Positions 63,222 to 64,000 of a DNA stretch of 64,000 nucleotides are shown here, in pieces (position 1 is the first letter of the stretch; every line of letters starts with the position of its first letter). The position numbers were made by a program, and so were the translations under genes. Under the pieces are notes generated by a model. That model saw only the letters and a program-made list of their open reading frames with translations, ran no database searches and was not told the origin of the DNA. This stretch comes from Sporolactobacillus mangiferae (GTDB taxonomy: Bacteria; Bacillota; Bacilli; Bacillales; Sporolactobacillaceae): the NCBI RefSeq assembly GCF_023336505.1, contig NZ_JAMAST010000007.1, forward strand, positions 1-64,000. Reading direction: 5' to 3'.

Positions 63222-64000
63222 CTACTTCAACTTAAGAAAAGATTTAAAAACTTTTTCAAATAGTACAGGAAGCATTTGATACAGCCTGGCACCGATCCCC
63301 ATGTACCAGGGGATCCTGAGTTCCCTTTTGTTTTTTTCGATCGCATGTACTATTTTTTCCGCTACAGCACGTGGTTTAAGCATATAGCGACCGGCATGGG
63401 CGACATAGCTTCCGGAAGGGTCGGCAAACGAAAGAAAAGGGGTACGTATCGGACCGGGATTAACAACAATCACCCGAATGCCGTCCTGCTCCAATTCCAA
63501 TCGCAAACCGTCGGAAAATCCAATAACAGCATGCTTTGTTGCACCGTAGACAACTGACTTTGGTGTCGTGACAATCCCTGCAAGCGACGCGATGTTGACA
63601 ATGCAGCCCCGTTTTTTTGGTACCATTGACGCAAGCACTGCTTTAGAGCAATGGATCATTCCGCGTACATTGACATCAATCATTCGGTCAATGATTTCAT
63701 CATTCATTTCTGATAGTGATTGAAACTTTCCGATTCCCGCGCAATTAATCAAAATGTCGATTCCGTTAAAACGATTAATAATCTGTTTAAAAACGCAACG
63801 CACTTCCTGTGGTCGTGTAATGTCAAGCACATAATAATAAGCATGCCCGCCCTCAATGGCAATCTGACGTCTGATTTCAGCAAGATTCTGCTCGTTTCGT
63901 GCGAGCATCACGATACACGCACCCTTGGCAGCCAACAACCGGGCCATTTCACCGCCCAGTCCGCTCGAAGCTCCGGTAATAACAATTGTACAATTATTAA
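63222..64000 (-). CDS. Short-chain dehydrogenase/reductase (5' end outside window)
   Basis: Classical SDR, at least 259 aa, cut by the right window edge. The reading frame continues past the first ATG (63947) into IVITGASSGLGGEM, the NAD(P)-binding TGxxxGxG motif, so the true start is beyond 64000. NCAG, the serine of VNIASLAG and the YGATKHA catalytic Tyr-Lys pair are present. A hydrophobic tail follows. The substrate cannot be told. It is co-directional with aco but separated by that operon's promoter. Confidence 0.9.
   Translation of the reverse strand, partial: NNCTIVITGASSGLGGEMARLLAAKGACIVMLARNEQNLAEIRRQIAIEGGHAYYYVLDITRPQEVRCVFKQIINRFNGIDILINCAGIGKFQSLSEMNDEIIDRMIDVNVRGMIHCSKAVLASMVPKKRGCIVNIASLAGIVTTPKSVVYGATKHAVIGFSDGLRLELEQDGIRVIVVNPGPIRTPFLSFADPSGSYVAHAGRYMLKPRAVAEKIVHAIEKNKRELRIPWYMGIGARLYQMLPVLFEKVFKSFLKLK

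Overview
The window reads as a contiguous piece of chromosome from an endospore-forming Bacillales bacterium. Gene content and gene order closely follow the Bacillus subtilis stretch running from cheR/ypiA through spoIVA, cmk, sleB/ypeB, recS, fer, resDE, spmAB, scpAB, lysA, spoVA, sigF, xerD, fur and spoIIM to nudF. Whole blocks found in B. subtilis are absent at their expected places: the aromatic/trp supraoperon between cheR and ypiA, qcrABC (cytochrome bc) between ypiB and ypjB, and resABC (cytochrome c biogenesis) upstream of resD. Loss of respiratory genes beside a full sporulation set suggests a fermentative spore-former such as Sporolactobacillus or a relative. That assignment is inference; no species marker such as rRNA is present.

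Layout. 1-3.7 kb: 5'-3' exonuclease YpcP, a secreted alpha/beta hydrolase, the queuosine-precursor transporter QueT behind a preQ1 riboswitch, and the metallopeptidase YugP. 3.9-24 kb: a long minus-strand series (read right to left: sleB-ypeB, ypfA, cmk-plsC, rpsA, der-plsY-gpsA, spoVIF, spoIVA, hbs, folE-mtrB, hepS-menG-hepT, ndk, cheR, ypiA, ypiB, ypjB) covering germination, translation and ribosome assembly, phospholipid and menaquinone synthesis, and the spore coat. 24.5-32 kb: a divergent glutamate dehydrogenase, MecA-type adaptor, plus-strand cotJABC, ypbF, recQ-ypbB and ferredoxin. 32-47 kb: resDE, rluB, spmAB-dacB, scpAB, ribT, lysA, spoVAC-D-E-F and the spoIIAA-AB-sigF operon. 47-52 kb: dacF, purine nucleoside phosphorylase, a XerD homologue with altered catalytic residues, yqzK, fur and spoIIM. 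52-64 kb: accessory metabolism, with nudF, MFS efflux, nicotinamidase, CzcD cation efflux, a VOC protein, deoD, Nudix, an AI-2E-type transporter, an acoABC-type 2-oxoacid dehydrogenase operon behind a cre site, and an SDR gene cut by the window edge.

Much of the window serves sporulation: forespore sigma control (SpoIIAA/AB/SigF), engulfment (SpoIIM), coat basement layer (SpoIVA, SpoVIF, CotJ), cortex (DacB, SpmAB, DacF), dipicolinate uptake (SpoVA) and germination (SleB/YpeB). The most unusual points are the XerD homologue lacking both active-site histidines, a TRAP protein (MtrB) with a changed RNA-binding residue and no trp operon nearby, an exact-length 58-bp REP-like intergenic repeat family, a second composite repeat family, a glutamate dehydrogenase with altered signature positions, and many TTG/GTG starts. 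No tRNA, rRNA, insertion sequence, prophage, CRISPR array or recognisable defence system was seen.
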